Source: Acidimicrobiales bacterium
GTDB lineage: Bacteria > Actinomycetota > Acidimicrobiia > Acidimicrobiales > UBA8190
Length of the DNA: 61,174 bases
Assembly: GCA_030040015.1 (NCBI GenBank)
Contig: JASHUM010000076.1
Span: 1 to 61,174, forward strand
Direction of reading: 5' to 3'
Part shown: positions 60,314-61,174 of the stretch, one piece after another
Position numbering within the stretch: the stretch's first letter is position 1
Layout of the letters: each line of letters opens with the position of its first letter
Notes under the pieces: model-generated
Seen by the model: only the letters and a program-made list of their open reading frames with translations
What the model was told of the DNA's origin: nothing
Databases searched by the model: none
Translations under genes and position numbers: made by a program

Positions 60314-60832
60314 CTAGGCACATACTCGCCCCCGGACCTCCTCGGTCAGCTGATGGATCTGTTCGGCTAGATCGTGTACTTGCTGGGTGAGTTGTGTGTT
60401 TTGCGACAGAAGGTGGTCCATCCGCTGAGTTTCCTCGTAGTGCCGTGTTGCGAGCATCTCGTCCTTGGCGGCTGCCCGGTTCTGACTCATCATGATGATG
60501 GGCGCCTGTAGGCCGGCCAACCCCGACAGGACCAGGTTCAGAGCGATGTAGGGATAGGCGTCGAACGCCTTGTGATGAAGGACATGTTGGATGATGACCG
60601 TGTTCAGCACTATCCAGCAGGCCATCAGCCCGAGGAACAGGAATATGAATGGCCATGAGCCACCGAAGGATGCGACTTCATCGGCGACCCGCTCGCCATA
60701 CGTGCGGTCGTCGTTCATGGCCTGCAGTGCAGGATGCTGATGCTCGTGCCGATGCCAAGGAAACCAGCCGCTCCGTTTGGGAACCGAGCGAGCTGGGGCC
60801 GGGGCTGTCGCAGTCGTTACGTCAGAGGACAT
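60314..60832 (-). CDS. DUF1003 family membrane protein
   Basis: The product has 172 residues. A His-rich N-terminal tail (WHRHEHQHP) is followed by the DUF1003 core: DRTYGERVADEVASFGGSWPFIFLFLGLMACWIVLN, a second membrane helix (YPYIALNLVLSGLAGLQAPIIMMSQNR), then a coiled-coil tail (LLSQNTQLTQQVHDLAEQIHQLTEEV). The family consists of small two-TM proteins of unknown function. The ATG at 60832 has GGAAGGGAGACAGG upstream on the minus strand. The remaining 198 bp to the next gene hold its promoter region. Confidence 0.85.
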   Translation of the reverse strand: MSSDVTTATAPAPARSVPKRSGWFPWHRHEHQHPALQAMNDDRTYGERVADEVASFGGSWPFIFLFLGLMACWIVLNTVIIQHVLHHKAFDAYPYIALNLVLSGLAGLQAPIIMMSQNRAAAKDEMLATRHYEETQRMDHLLSQNTQLTQQVHDLAEQIHQLTEEVRGRVCA

Positions 60833-61004
60833 CCTGTCTCCCTTCCGGACTATTCGTCGCCACCAGAGTGGCACTAATTCAGCTTGAGATTTGGGACCGC
60901 CCAGCAAACGACGTGGTAGCTCGGATGACGCAGCCGAATATTTCCGGCCACCCTGCCGTGTGAGCCGGGTAGCGCAGGACGGCACGTATCGGATGACCTT
61001 TGGA

Positions 61005-61025
61005 GGGGGAGAAAGACCGTCCCCC
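61005..61025 (-). terminator. Hairpin downstream of the partial DHFR/RibD-type gene
   Basis: GGGGGA (61005-61010) and TCCCCC (61020-61025) form a 6-bp stem with a 9-nt loop, 5 bp after the stop of the partial gene on the minus strand. Confidence 0.35.
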
Positions 61026-61030
61026 GACCG

Positions 61031-61174
61031 TTACATCTGGCCGTGACGAACCGGACCGGCTGGTTCGTAGGTGCCGATGACGACGCCGAGATCGGTAGTA
61101 GTGAGTTGGACAGGGCGCATCGTGACCGAGCGGATGCCGTTGTTGAACAAGCGGCGCCCTGAACCAAGCACGAC
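61031..61174 (-). CDS. Dihydrofolate reductase/RibD C-terminal family protein (3' end only)
   Basis: Forty-seven residues are visible before a TAA at 61031-61033; the start lies beyond the window. The sequence begins VVLGSGRRLFNNGI and ends GVVIGTYEPAGPVRHGQM, the typical last two strands of actinobacterial DHFR-fold (RibD C-terminal-like) reductases that bind NADPH. The actual substrate of this family is usually unknown and need not be folate. Identity is based on the tail only. Confidence 0.65.
   Translation of the reverse strand, partial: VVLGSGRRLFNNGIRSVTMRPVQLTTTDLGVVIGTYEPAGPVRHGQM

Overview
The window is GC-rich (roughly 70 % by eye) and densely coded on both strands, with many GTG starts and many 4-bp ATGA/GTGA overlaps. 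It carries genes typical of Actinomycetota: F420-type deazaflavin reductases, a mycothiol-dependent DinB-like enzyme, a cyclase-AAA-TPR regulator, actinobacterial Fur/KatG and CtaG. No rRNA, tRNA, CRISPR array, transposase or phage gene was found. The gene mix suggests a free-living aerobic actinobacterium, perhaps class Acidimicrobiia. That placement is inference; the sequence holds no phylogenetic marker that settles it.

Layout. 1-3.4 kb: a truncated secreted beta-helix protein, a DUF899 thioredoxin-like protein, a secreted protein and an Ohr peroxidase. 3.6-9.6 kb: a tightly coupled operon of a ThDP enzyme, succinate-semialdehyde dehydrogenase and a CoA-transferase, then pirin and a duplicated ABM-like protein. 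10-16 kb: a lipoprotein, a giant cyclase/AAA/TPR regulator, an F420-type reductase and a site-2 protease. 16-21 kb: Nudix, zinc-ribbon and histidine-phosphatase genes, haloalkane dehalogenase, quinone reductase and an NTF2-like protein. 21-25 kb: an NlpC/P60 hydrolase and an alkylation-repair pair (Ada-AlkA fusion plus Ogt). 24.5-33 kb: a GGDEF-EAL protein, DoxX, a thioesterase, an LLM-class oxidoreductase, a channel-like membrane protein, a TIGR04255-like protein, a cNMP-binding domain protein and a PadR/2TM pair. 33-39.6 kb: an ECF sigma factor divergent from a copper/cytochrome-oxidase assembly block (membrane-SCO1 fusion, lipoprotein, small membrane protein, CtaG) ending in an adenylate cyclase. 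39.7-43 kb: a xylose/ribose-type sugar ABC transporter. 43-46.6 kb: signal peptidase, a DapB-like reductase, an SDR, a VOC gene remnant and a membrane protein. 46.8-61 kb: a PQQ-like propeller protein, katG divergent from fur, secreted lipase and lipoprotein, a LuxR regulator with a small membrane protein, USP, a second propeller-like lipoprotein, a polytopic membrane protein, an old-yellow-enzyme homologue, a DUF1003 protein and the 3' end of a DHFR/RibD-type gene.

Main points for a second look. The ThDP enzyme + SSADH + CoA-transferase operon resembles the 2-oxoglutarate decarboxylase/SSADH bypass rather than acetoin synthesis. A copper-site SCO domain is fused to a long membrane region beside CtaG. 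An exact in-frame 30-bp tandem duplication straddles a stop/start junction at 37012-37071. A strong hairpin abuts the ada-alkA start codon. PadR and NlpC/P60 genes appear leaderless or nearly so. Several perfect palindromes lie in intergenic regions. No wholly new multi-gene system such as a defence island or biosynthetic cluster could be supported.
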